In this document: piece after piece, positions 17,195 through 23,621 of the stretch
Layout: each line of letters opens with the position of its first letter
Numbering within the stretch: the first letter of the stretch is position 1
Source of the DNA: Deltaproteobacteria bacterium
Lineage (GTDB): Bacteria; Desulfobacterota; WTBG01; CAIYCZ01; CAIRTM01
Assembly (NCBI GenBank): GCA_016875025.1
Contig: VGSH01000020.1
Location: 1 to 34,616, forward strand
Direction: 5' to 3'
Length of the DNA stretch: 34,616 nt
Notes under the pieces: model-generated
What the model was told of the DNA's origin: nothing
The model's input: only the letters and a program-made list of their open reading frames with translations
The model's database searches: none
Translations under genes and position numbers: made by a program

Positions 17195-18756
17195 AATTTA
17201 CAGGCTTGCGCCTGGGCGAGACGGGCACGATAGCGCTGCGTGAGGCGCTGGCACAGGCGCTCGGCGTTGCCACAGAGCGTATCGAATCCGTGCGCATCCT
17301 GCGTCGTTCGCTTGACGCGCGCCAGCGCACGTTGTGCTATGAGTACAGCCTTGCCGCAGACATCTGTCTTACTGCTGAAGAGTTCGAGCGCATAAGCTCG
17401 GACAGCCGGTTCAGCCTGTATCAGGAAGAGCCCATGCCTGTTGGTCCACGACTGAGTCTCAAGCAGCGCCCGGTTGTGGTCGGCTGCGGCCCGGCCGGGC
17501 TTTTTGCTGCTCTGGCCCTGGCTGAGCGGGGGTGCCCACCACTGGTGATCGAGCGCGGGGAGCGCATTTCCGGGCGCGTTGCAGCAGTGCAGGCGTTCTG
17601 GAAGCACGGTGAGCTTAATCCCGAATCAAACGTGGTGTTCGGCGAAGGCGGAGCCGGAACCTTTTCTGACGGCAAGCTGACTGCCCGCGGCTCCTCTCCG
17701 TTTAAACAACGCGTGCTGGAGGAATTGGTCGCCTGCGGGGCTGACAGTGATATTCTTTTTGATACCCGTGCGCATGTAGGCACCGACCGCTTACGCCGGG
17801 TTATTCCGGCTCTGGTCGAGCGTTTGCAACAGCGGGGTGTTGAGTTCCGGTTTGGCAGGCGCCTTGATGATATCGTGATCGAGCAGGGCAGGGTTCGCAG
17901 TGTACATATTGCCGGGGAGATGCTTGAAACCGGACTTGTTGTCCTGGCAGTCGGGCACAGCGCACGCGACACTGTGCGCATGCTTGCGGGGCGGGGTATG
18001 CGCATTGAGCCCAAGGGCTTTGCGGTGGGCGCGCGCATCGAGCATCCGCAGGACCTGATCGATTGCGCGATGCGCCGCGACGGGAGCGCGCGCAGCGCAT
18101 ACGGCCCGGCAGACTATGCCCTGAAGCATCAGGACACTGTCTCCGGCCGGGGAGTGTACAGTTTTTGCATGTGCCCCGGAGGTCTCGTGATCGGCTGCTC
18201 CTCGCAGCCGGAAACACTGTGCGTTAACGGCATGAGTTTTTCAAAGCGCTCTGGCAGCCGGGCCAACGCGGCCATAGTGGTCACGGTTGCGCCGGATGAT
18301 TTCAACTCAAACGATGCGCTCGGCGGCATTGCCTTTCAGGAACACATAGAGCGCCTTGCATATGCCGCAGGAGGCATACCGTACTATGCGCCGGCACAGT
18401 GCGTGGCTGATTTTGTGCGCGGCTGCGCCTCAATCGACCTGCCGTGCGAACATATTACTTATACACCCGGTGTTACCCCTGCTGATCTGGCCTCTTTGCT
18501 GCCCGTGTTTATTGTCGATCCGTTGCGGCGGGCGCTTGCCGCGTTTGATAAAAAAATACCCGGTTTTATCGAGCAGGGTATTCTGATTGGCTTTGAAACA
18601 CGCACCTCATCACCGGTGCGCATGCTGCGCGATCCGGATACGTTCCAGGCTGCAGGCATTGCCGGCCTGGTGCCGGTCGGCGAAGGGGCAGGCTATTCAG
18701 GCGGAATTGTTTCAAGCGCAGTTGACGGGCTCAGGGCAGGGTGGCGCGTGGGGTGA
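17164..18756 (+). CDS. FAD-dependent dehydrogenase, COG2509 type
   Basis: A 530-residue flavoprotein. An N-terminal ferredoxin-like domain (about 1-95, YRLKFTGLRLGETG) precedes the FAD-binding domain: VVVGCGPAGLFAALALAERG at about 103-122, then FGEGGAGTFSDGKLTAR, LAVGHSARDTVRMLA, and a C-terminal VPVGEGAGYSGGIVSSAVDG. This architecture is that of uncharacterised FAD-dependent dehydrogenases of COG2509, whose substrate is unknown. The start at 17164 overlaps the upstream gene by 31 bases, and the N-terminal domain is needed for family length, so the overlap is probably real and translationally coupled. Confidence 0.85.
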   Translation: MAAQSKTYRLKFTGLRLGETGTIALREALAQALGVATERIESVRILRRSLDARQRTLCYEYSLAADICLTAEEFERISSDSRFSLYQEEPMPVGPRLSLKQRPVVVGCGPAGLFAALALAERGCPPLVIERGERISGRVAAVQAFWKHGELNPESNVVFGEGGAGTFSDGKLTARGSSPFKQRVLEELVACGADSDILFDTRAHVGTDRLRRVIPALVERLQQRGVEFRFGRRLDDIVIEQGRVRSVHIAGEMLETGLVVLAVGHSARDTVRMLAGRGMRIEPKGFAVGARIEHPQDLIDCAMRRDGSARSAYGPADYALKHQDTVSGRGVYSFCMCPGGLVIGCSSQPETLCVNGMSFSKRSGSRANAAIVVTVAPDDFNSNDALGGIAFQEHIERLAYAAGGIPYYAPAQCVADFVRGCASIDLPCEHITYTPGVTPADLASLLPVFIVDPLRRALAAFDKKIPGFIEQGILIGFETRTSSPVRMLRDPDTFQAAGIAGLVPVGEGAGYSGGIVSSAVDGLRAGWRVG

Positions 18757-18763
18757 CAACCGT

Positions 18764-18787
18764 AGGTTGCTTAGCGAAGCGTAACCC
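18764..18787. repeat. Short palindromic repeat after the COG2509 gene
   Basis: GGTT-GCTT-AGCG-AAGC-G-TAACC forms an imperfect hairpin. It resembles the short GTTAGCGAAGCGTAAC-type intergenic palindromes scattered through many proteobacterial genomes. It may also end the murA operon transcript, though no T-run follows. Confidence 0.4.
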
Positions 18788-18836
18788 GATATATCTACAT
18801 CTGTGCCTTTCCGATACAAGAGCTGTTACTCCTTGC

Positions 18837-18864
18837 TTGACAAAATGGTTTAACAGTCTATAAT
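18837..18864 (+). promoter_or_regulatory. Consensus sigma-70 promoter of the tetR-family gene
   Basis: A perfect TTGACA (18837-18842) and perfect TATAAT (18859-18864), 16 bases apart. Transcription would begin at about 18871, inside the palindrome at 18870-18881, leaving a leader of about 30 bases. Strength plus operator position suggest a promoter kept off by its own product. Confidence 0.85.
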
Positions 18865-18869
18865 ACATA

Positions 18870-18881
18870 CCGACTGGTCGG
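18870..18881. promoter_or_regulatory. Putative TetR-family operator
   Basis: CCGAC-TG-GTCGG is a palindrome with 5-base arms placed over the expected start point, 5 bases after the -10 box. CCGAC/GTCGG arms are typical of operators of TetR/AcrR regulators. Autorepression by the adjacent gene is the simplest reading. Confidence 0.7.
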
Positions 18882-18899
18882 ACTTTCTTTGGTGCAACT

Positions 18900-19499
18900 A
18901 TGGCTGTGAACAAGGCGCCGGAACAGCGGCGCGAAGAGATATTTGAGGCTGCGCTGAGCTGTTTTAACAGCAATGGCTATCATCAGACAACCATTGATGA
19001 GATCGCCGCACAGGCCGGCATTTCAAAAGGCGGCATTTACCATCATTTCAGCTCCAAAAAAGAGCTTGTGATTGAGCTGTTCAGGAACCGTGTTAACCGG
19101 TATTTTGAATACCTGACCGAACAGGTTCGCGGCGCTGCCGACGCTGCCCAGGGCTTGAACGTGCTGGTTGAAAAATCAGTTGAAATTTTCCAGGAACACG
19201 AGCCGGTTTTGCGTTTTTGCCTCGATTTTGTTGCCATGAGTTCACGGGAGCCCGAATTTCGTGCGGAAGTAGCGGCCATGTATCGCCACAGGGTGGCAAC
19301 GGTTTCCGCGCTGATACAGGAGGGAATAAGAACGGGTATCTTTAAGCAGGTTGATTCCGAAGGTGTCGGGCGCGCCCTGTATTTTTTGTCGATGGGATTT
19401 TTCCTGAGTTATTTCACCGTTCCGCTGGATTTTGATCCGCAGGAACAGCACAGGCTTAATTTGAAAACCATTATGGACGGGCTTATTAAGAACCAGTAA
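18900..19499 (+). CDS. TetR/AcrR family transcriptional regulator
   Basis: A 199-residue repressor-type protein. The N-terminal DNA-binding domain (about residues 9-56) has REEIFEAALSCFNSNGYHQT and the helix-turn-helix IDEIAAQAGISKGGIYHHFS, the classic TetR signature. The C-terminal ligand domain is helical and resembles regulators of fatty-acid or hydrophobic-compound genes (FRAEVAAMYRHRVATVSALI), but the ligand is not predictable. The gene sits under a consensus promoter containing a palindromic operator, so autorepression is likely. It ends 11 bases before the haem-motif lipoprotein, which it probably controls; the downstream dehydrogenases are further candidates. Confidence 0.92.
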   Translation: MAVNKAPEQRREEIFEAALSCFNSNGYHQTTIDEIAAQAGISKGGIYHHFSSKKELVIELFRNRVNRYFEYLTEQVRGAADAAQGLNVLVEKSVEIFQEHEPVLRFCLDFVAMSSREPEFRAEVAAMYRHRVATVSALIQEGIRTGIFKQVDSEGVGRALYFLSMGFFLSYFTVPLDFDPQEQHRLNLKTIMDGLIKNQ

Positions 19500-19510
19500 A
19501 GGAGTATGCG

Positions 19511-20317
19511 ATGAAGAAGAGAGCACGTAGTGTGGTGATGACTGTTGTGCTGTTTGTTGCCGTTTTCGGGTGCGGACGCTTTGCCGCGAAGGACGTGCAG
19601 CCAAAGGCCGAGGCGGTACCGAAGGCTCAGGCGATCATTGCGGCTGCGGAAGTCGACAGCGGGCATCCCGAGATCGAACCGGGACTGAGTTGCAATGACT
19701 GCCATGAAATCAAGCTTGACGCCAATACCACTGCCACGAAGGTCTATCTGTTTGGTCAGTCTCCCGGCCACAGCGAAGGCGAGGGCGTGATGTCCAAAGA
19801 GCGCGTGTGGGCTGAGATTGAAAAAGCCATCGGCGGACTGAAGCACGATTCAAAAACGTTCATCCTGGCAACAAGCCTCAACAATGTGCCGCTCTCGACC
19901 ACCTGCGAGTGGACGCTTGACCCGAAGACCGGGAAGCTGTACGGCTTTCACGAGGCCGGCACCGAGAAACTGCGCCATATCGAGGCCAACCCCAAAGTGA
20001 GCATGAACTATCACAAGGAGTTCGATAGCGAGACCTTCAAAGATTTCCTGTGCGTTCAGGTGCGCGGCACCGCGCGGCTGATCAACGGTGATGACCCTGA
20101 TTTCGAGCGCATCATGATCGAGCTGCTGCCCTATGAATTCGGCGCCAGGGTGCCGGCCGATGCAACGCCTGAGCAGCGCGAAGCCCGTTTGAAAGCCTTC
20201 AGACAGGGCGTGAAAAAAGCCTTTCTCATCAGTGAGATCACCCCGGAGCAGATCACGATCGCCAACCAGAAGTTCCGCGCTGAGGGTATGCGGGTCTACC
20301 AGCGCTGGACGCGGTAA
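19511..20317 (+). CDS. Lipoprotein with CxxCH haem motif fused to a flavin split-barrel (pyridoxamine-phosphate-oxidase-like) domain
   Basis: A 268-residue exported protein. The N-terminus (VVMTVVLFVAVFGC) is a lipoprotein signal with the lipobox cysteine at C21. After a linker comes C61-N-D-C64-H65, a c-type haem attachment motif. From about residue 85 the sequence matches the pyridoxamine 5'-phosphate oxidase-like FMN split barrel (FILATSLNNVPLSTTCEWTL, KLYGFHEAGTEKLRHIEANP, FLCVQVRGTARLI). So an FMN-type domain and one haem c may sit together in the periplasm, anchored to a membrane. Cofactor binding is inferred. It has an AAAGGAG site and follows tetR by 11 bases. Split-barrel proteins include haem-degrading HugZ/HutZ enzymes, but the substrate here is unknown. 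Confidence 0.8.
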   Translation: MKKRARSVVMTVVLFVAVFGCGRFAAKDVQPKAEAVPKAQAIIAAAEVDSGHPEIEPGLSCNDCHEIKLDANTTATKVYLFGQSPGHSEGEGVMSKERVWAEIEKAIGGLKHDSKTFILATSLNNVPLSTTCEWTLDPKTGKLYGFHEAGTEKLRHIEANPKVSMNYHKEFDSETFKDFLCVQVRGTARLINGDDPDFERIMIELLPYEFGARVPADATPEQREARLKAFRQGVKKAFLISEITPEQITIANQKFRAEGMRVYQRWTR

Positions 20318-20368
20318 GGGCGCATAGTGCGCCGGTATGCATGCGGGTTAGATGGCGTATTATTGTTG

Positions 20369-20490
20369 GAGTCGTGAAAAGTCTGAAGATGCTAATTTCA
20401 GTCATTCCGGCGCAGGCCGGAATCCAGGCATTTTAAACACCTACAAAGATACTGGACACCGGTCTTCACCGGTGTGACGACTTTTTATAA
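20369..20490. repeat. Dispersed palindromic repeat of the CATTCCGG...CCGGAAT type
   Basis: Between the lipoprotein and the first dehydrogenase lies CATTCCGG-CGCAGG-CCGGAAT (20403-20423) and then a perfect hairpin ACACCGGT-CTTC-ACCGGTGT (20456-20475), followed after GACGAC by TTTTT. Related AGTCGT (20370) and ACGACT (ending 20482) lie at the edges. This looks like a repeat family common in environmental bacteria. The second hairpin plus T-run could also end the tetR-lipoprotein transcript. Confidence 0.55.
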
Positions 20491-20554
20491 CTGTATTATA
20501 ATTGAATTTCTACGCGCAGTTGATCTGATGCGGCTTCTGAACAAGGAGATAATT

Positions 20555-21358
20555 ATGAAAAATGTCGTTATTACAGGCAGTTCAAAAGGCATCGGCCTTG
20601 GCCTTGCGCATCATTTTCTCAAGCGCGGGCATCGGGTAATGCTCAGCAGCTTTGCCCGTCAAGAGATGGAGCAGGAGCTCGATAAGGCCCGCCAATTGTA
20701 CGGCGCGGATAAGGTAGCGGCCTGCGCCTGCGATGTTACCGATGTGGAGCAGGTGCGCGGCCTGTGGAAGGCAGCTGTGGACCGCTTCGGAACGGTCGAC
20801 ATCTGGGTGAACAACGCCGGCATTGCCAACACAACGCGGCTGCTGTGGGAGCTTGAAGCCCGTGAAATCCCCCGGGTGGTCGGCACCAATCTGACCGGTG
20901 TTATCTTTGGTACGCAGGTCGCCCTGCAGGGCATGCTGGCCCAGGGCTCGGGACAGGTGTATAACTCCGAAGGTTTCGGCAGCGATGATATGGTGGTGAA
21001 GGGCCTGAGCGTGTACGGGGCAACCAAGCGCGCGGTGCGCTATTTCAGCGAAGCCCTTGCGCAGGAAGTCGAGGGCCAGCCGGTGCAGGTCGGCACGATC
21101 AGCCCCGGCATCGTGCTGACGGATTTTCTGCTGGATGACATGCGAAAAATGGACCCCGAGCAGCTTGAAACCACCAAGGCTGTCTATAATGCGCTTGCCG
21201 ATGACGTTGATACGGTAACGAACTTTCTTGTCGATGAACTGCTGGTTAACCGCGAAAACGGCCGGCGTATTATATGGATGACGGAAGAAAAGGCCAATCA
21301 GTATTTCGCCGATGAGAGCCGGTTGGCGCGAGATTTATTTTCGCAGTACGGCCTGTAG
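20555..21358 (+). CDS. Short-chain dehydrogenase/reductase, NOL/NYC1-like active site (copy 1)
   Basis: A 267-residue classical-size SDR. The cofactor site is ITGSSKGIGLGLA, NNAG is at 86-89, N112 is in TNLTG, and the catalytic Y154-x3-K158 is in VYGATK. The usual catalytic Ser, 13 residues before Tyr, is Phe141; instead the loop is YNSEGFGSDD with Ser143. An acidic/Gly/Ser loop of this type is seen in chlorophyll b reductases NOL/NYC1 (DGAGS). Substrate is unknown. The open frame begins at 20474, but ATG 20555 has an AAGGAGAT site and the family start. A close paralogue lies 210 bases downstream. Confidence 0.88.
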   Translation: MKNVVITGSSKGIGLGLAHHFLKRGHRVMLSSFARQEMEQELDKARQLYGADKVAACACDVTDVEQVRGLWKAAVDRFGTVDIWVNNAGIANTTRLLWELEAREIPRVVGTNLTGVIFGTQVALQGMLAQGSGQVYNSEGFGSDDMVVKGLSVYGATKRAVRYFSEALAQEVEGQPVQVGTISPGIVLTDFLLDDMRKMDPEQLETTKAVYNALADDVDTVTNFLVDELLVNRENGRRIIWMTEEKANQYFADESRLARDLFSQYGL

Positions 21359-21361
21359 GAG

Positions 21362-21518
21362 CAGGATGCCTTAAAACACATATCTGCGGCGTTTTGCGTA
21401 TCATTCGTTACGCCCCGCTGTGCGGGGCAGGGCGGCGTACGGTAGGGGCACGGCATGCCGTGCCCCTACAATGCATAAGATCGCACGCCTTGCATCTTTA
21501 CATTTTTGAACAGCCTGA
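21362..21518. mobile_element. MITE-like repeat, copy A (between the two SDR genes)
   Basis: Aligned with the reverse complement of copy C (23119-23243), this region shares the right end TTTTTGAACAGCCTG, the CGCACGCCTTGCATC block (21482-21496), a CATTCGT block and a degraded left end CAGGATGCCTTAAAAC. Its centre is replaced by a 28-bp perfect palindrome (21442-21469), also found in copy B. No coding content. Confidence 0.6.
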
Positions 21519-21568
21519 ACAGGATGAATAGTACATATCTGGTTATTGTATAAAAGGAGACAAAGCGC

Positions 21569-22372
21569 ATGAGGGTTGTGGTTATTACCGGAAGTACAAA
21601 GGGCATCGGGCATGGCCTGGCCCGTGAATTTCTGAAGCGCGGCTGCCGGGTTGTCATAAGCTCGCGCAGCAGCGCTGCCGTCGAAACGGTTTGCGCTGAG
21701 CTGGTAGCGCAGTTTGGAAGCGGTCTGATTACAGGCCTTTCGTGCGATATAACAGATGCCGGACAGGTGCAGGCTTTATGGGACCATGCCTGCAAAATGT
21801 TTGAACGGGTTGATATCTGGATCAATAATGCCGGCATCAGCCATGCCCGCAAAATGCTCTGGGAGCTTGATCCCGCAGAAATCAGCCGGGTAGTCGCTAC
21901 GAACGTGACCGGGATGATGCACGGCTGCCGGGTGGCAGTTGCGGGCATGCTGGCGCAGGGGTCAGGAGCAGTGTATAATGTCGAAGGCCACGGCAGCAAT
22001 GATATGATCCTGCCCGGCATGAGCGTGTACGGCGCCAGCAAGCGCGCGGTGCGCTATTTTACGCAGGCACTGGTGCAGGAAACAGAGGGCAGCGGGGTCC
22101 GCATCGGTGCTGTCAGCCCCGGCATGGTTGTTACGGAACTGCTTATGACGGACTGGCAGGAAATGGAACCTGAACAGCGCGAGCAGACCCGGGTTATTTT
22201 TAATATTCTGGCCGACACGGTCGAGACGGTCACGCCCTGGCTGGTTGATGGAATGCTGAACGATCAGGCCTCGGGCACCTGGATTGAATGGATGAACGAG
22301 GAAAAGGCGCAGCAGCGCTTTGAGGATGAAGCCTTTCTCAGCCGTGACCTGTTAGGCGATTTTGGCCTGTAG
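21569..22372 (+). CDS. Short-chain dehydrogenase/reductase, NOL/NYC1-like active site (copy 2)
   Basis: A 267-residue paralogue of the gene at 20555, identical in length and collinear throughout. It keeps ITGSTKGIGHGLA, INNAGIS, N112 and Y154-x3-K158 (VYGASK). The loop before Tyr is YNVEGHGSND: His141 occupies the place of the usual catalytic Ser, with Ser143 nearby. The two copies agree best around WELxxxEIxRVVxTN and MLAQGSG and at the C-terminus, so they are an old tandem duplication. An AAAAGGAGA ribosome site precedes the ATG. The two genes are separated by repeat copy A, with copy B immediately after this gene's stop. Confidence 0.88.
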   Translation: MRVVVITGSTKGIGHGLAREFLKRGCRVVISSRSSAAVETVCAELVAQFGSGLITGLSCDITDAGQVQALWDHACKMFERVDIWINNAGISHARKMLWELDPAEISRVVATNVTGMMHGCRVAVAGMLAQGSGAVYNVEGHGSNDMILPGMSVYGASKRAVRYFTQALVQETEGSGVRIGAVSPGMVVTELLMTDWQEMEPEQREQTRVIFNILADTVETVTPWLVDGMLNDQASGTWIEWMNEEKAQQRFEDEAFLSRDLLGDFGL

Positions 22373-22375
22373 CGC

Positions 22376-22505
22376 GCTGTTGAAAAACACACACCTGCTG
22401 CGTTCCCTCGCCATGTCGGGATCACTGCGGTGTACGGTAGGGGCACGGCATGCCGTGCCCCTACAAATGATAAAGTGCGGCTTCATCTGAACGTTTTTGA
22501 ACAGC
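22376..22505. mobile_element. MITE-like repeat, copy B (after SDR copy 2)
   Basis: Bounded by GCTGTTGAAAAAC (22376) and GTTTTTGAACAGC (ending 22505), which are near-perfect terminal inverted repeats. It starts only 3 bases after the SDR stop codon. The interior carries CTGCTGCGTT, ATCACTGCGG and the 28-bp perfect palindrome (22437-22464) identical to that in copy A. Confidence 0.7.
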
Positions 22506-22576
22506 CGGTACAGAAAGACTTTTTTCACAACCCTATAGACCCAGGGCGGGATCGCGCTACGGCAGGGGAGGTGCCC

Positions 22577-22981
22577 ATGGATTCTATGAAGAAGAACGAC
22601 AAAGATGAAAAGCTCAGCCGGTTTTATGACGAGCTGCGCCGCGAGCGTCAGCAGACCCATCGCAGCTACCGCGACCGGGCGCTCAGTATTCTGCCGCATG
22701 TGTGCGCGTTGTGCGGCCGTGAGTTTGAAGGCAAAAAGCTGCGCGAGCTGACCGTGCACCACAAAGACCACAATCATGACAACAACCCAGCCGACGGGAG
22801 CAACTGGGAGCTTTTATGCATGTACTGCCATGATGAGCTGCATGAGCGCGGCGACGATGCTCAGTGGTATGGTGATTCTTCTCCGGTGAAAAAAAACAAT
22901 ACCCAGTCCGGATTTAAGGCATTTGAGGGTCTGGATAAGCTGCTGGCCGGTAAGCGTAAGCCTGAGATAAAAGACGGCTGA
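22577..22981 (+). CDS. yajD: HNH nuclease-family protein (YajD-like)
   Basis: A 134-residue protein closely matching E. coli YajD. A basic N-terminal helix (YDELRRERQQTHRSYRDRAL) precedes the zinc-finger HNH core: C43-x2-C46, H61-H62 (ELTVHHKDHNHDNNP), N76 (GSNWELLC) and C81-x2-C84-H85. The ~35-residue C-terminal extension (GDDAQWYGDSSPVKKNNTQS) is longer than in E. coli and looks disordered. YajD has no established role; a DNA nuclease is assumed from the fold. The frame opens at 22430 inside repeat B, but ATG 22577 has a GGGGAGG site and fits the family. Confidence 0.88.
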   Translation: MDSMKKNDKDEKLSRFYDELRRERQQTHRSYRDRALSILPHVCALCGREFEGKKLRELTVHHKDHNHDNNPADGSNWELLCMYCHDELHERGDDAQWYGDSSPVKKNNTQSGFKAFEGLDKLLAGKRKPEIKDG

Positions 22982-23113
22982 TATGCGCCGGTTTTGACAG
23001 GACCGTTCGGTTCATTAAGAGTTGGAATTGCTTTAAAAAAGGTTATGGCAAAGCCTGGCAGGGCGGGCCTGGTCTTCGTGATGCGGAGCTAACAGGCTGT
23101 TGAAAAAGTCCTT

Positions 23114-23395
23114 TTATACAGGCTGTTCAAAAACGCTCGGATGCAAGGCGTGCGAAATCATGAGGAATGAGGCGTACTTTGCCGTACGCCGCAGTGACGA
23201 ATGATGAGCACAACGCAGCAGATGGGCGTTTTTGAACAGCCTGCTAAAGGTGCAGTGCTTCCTCATGCATGCGCATGGCTTCCGGGTATCCAGCACACAG
23301 GGCTTTTCACCACAGCATGTTCTGCAAGTATTGCAGTCGGTACGTGCATCTGTTGTCCCTTCGTAATCCTGCGGCACCTCAAGCAGTGCGCACAA
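23114..23395 (-). CDS. Possible small cysteine-rich exported protein running into repeat C
   Basis: The minus-strand frame reads CALLEVPQDYEGTTD, then DCNTCRTCCGEKPCVLDTRK and PCACMRKHCTF: nine cysteines in under 40 residues. From TTG 23395 there is no good start, but the frame extends upstream to an in-frame stop and encodes LIRKLLLVAALIAL, a signal-peptide-like stretch, with CTG (23434) as the only early start-like codon. The final ~40 residues are translated repeat C, so the original C-terminus may have been replaced. Could be a real disrupted gene or chance; no family recognised. Confidence 0.25.
   Translation of the reverse strand: MCALLEVPQDYEGTTDARTDCNTCRTCCGEKPCVLDTRKPCACMRKHCTFSRLFKNAHLLRCAHHSSLRRTAKYASFLMISHALHPSVFEQPV
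23119..23243. mobile_element. MITE-like repeat, copy C (complete form)
   Basis: A 125-bp element with perfect 17-bp terminal inverted repeats (CAGGCTGTTCAAAAACG at left, its reverse complement at right). Its centre is the short palindrome GGCGTACTTTGCCGTACGCC (23171-23190). A solo end sequence, ACAGGCTGTTGAAAAAGTCC, lies just to the left (23092-23111), suggesting a nested or repeated insertion. The rest of the 22982-23621 gap holds the doubtful cysteine-rich frame and a terminator. Confidence 0.75.
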
Positions 23396-23561
23396 GGCAA
23401 TAAGCGCAGCAACCAGCAGAAGTTTTCTTATCAGTTCCTCGTTTTTTTATCTTGCCTGCTATAAAGTGCAGCCATAATAATATTGTTGTGAATATTCAGT
23501 GCTGCATGCAAACAGCGCATGGCAGAGCCTCAGCAATGAAGTGGCATAGACGTACTGGAAT

Positions 23562-23600
23562 AAAAAACCCCTGCAGCAGGAACGCTGCAGGGGTTTTTTA
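23562..23600. terminator. Strong bidirectional intrinsic terminator
   Basis: CCCCTGCAGC (23568-23577) pairs perfectly with GCTGCAGGGG (23584-23593) around an AGGAAC loop, with six As before and six Ts after. It serves the minus-strand DUF1302-DUF1329 unit, whose stop lies about 20 bases away, and would also stop plus-strand transcription. Confidence 0.9.
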
Positions 23601-23621
23601 TTAGAGCAGGAAGAAACCGGG

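Noticed and set aside
23201-23464. 87-codon plus-strand frame after repeat C
   Set aside because: Begins inside the repeat, has no ribosome site, and resembles no protein; the opposite frame is somewhat more protein-like.
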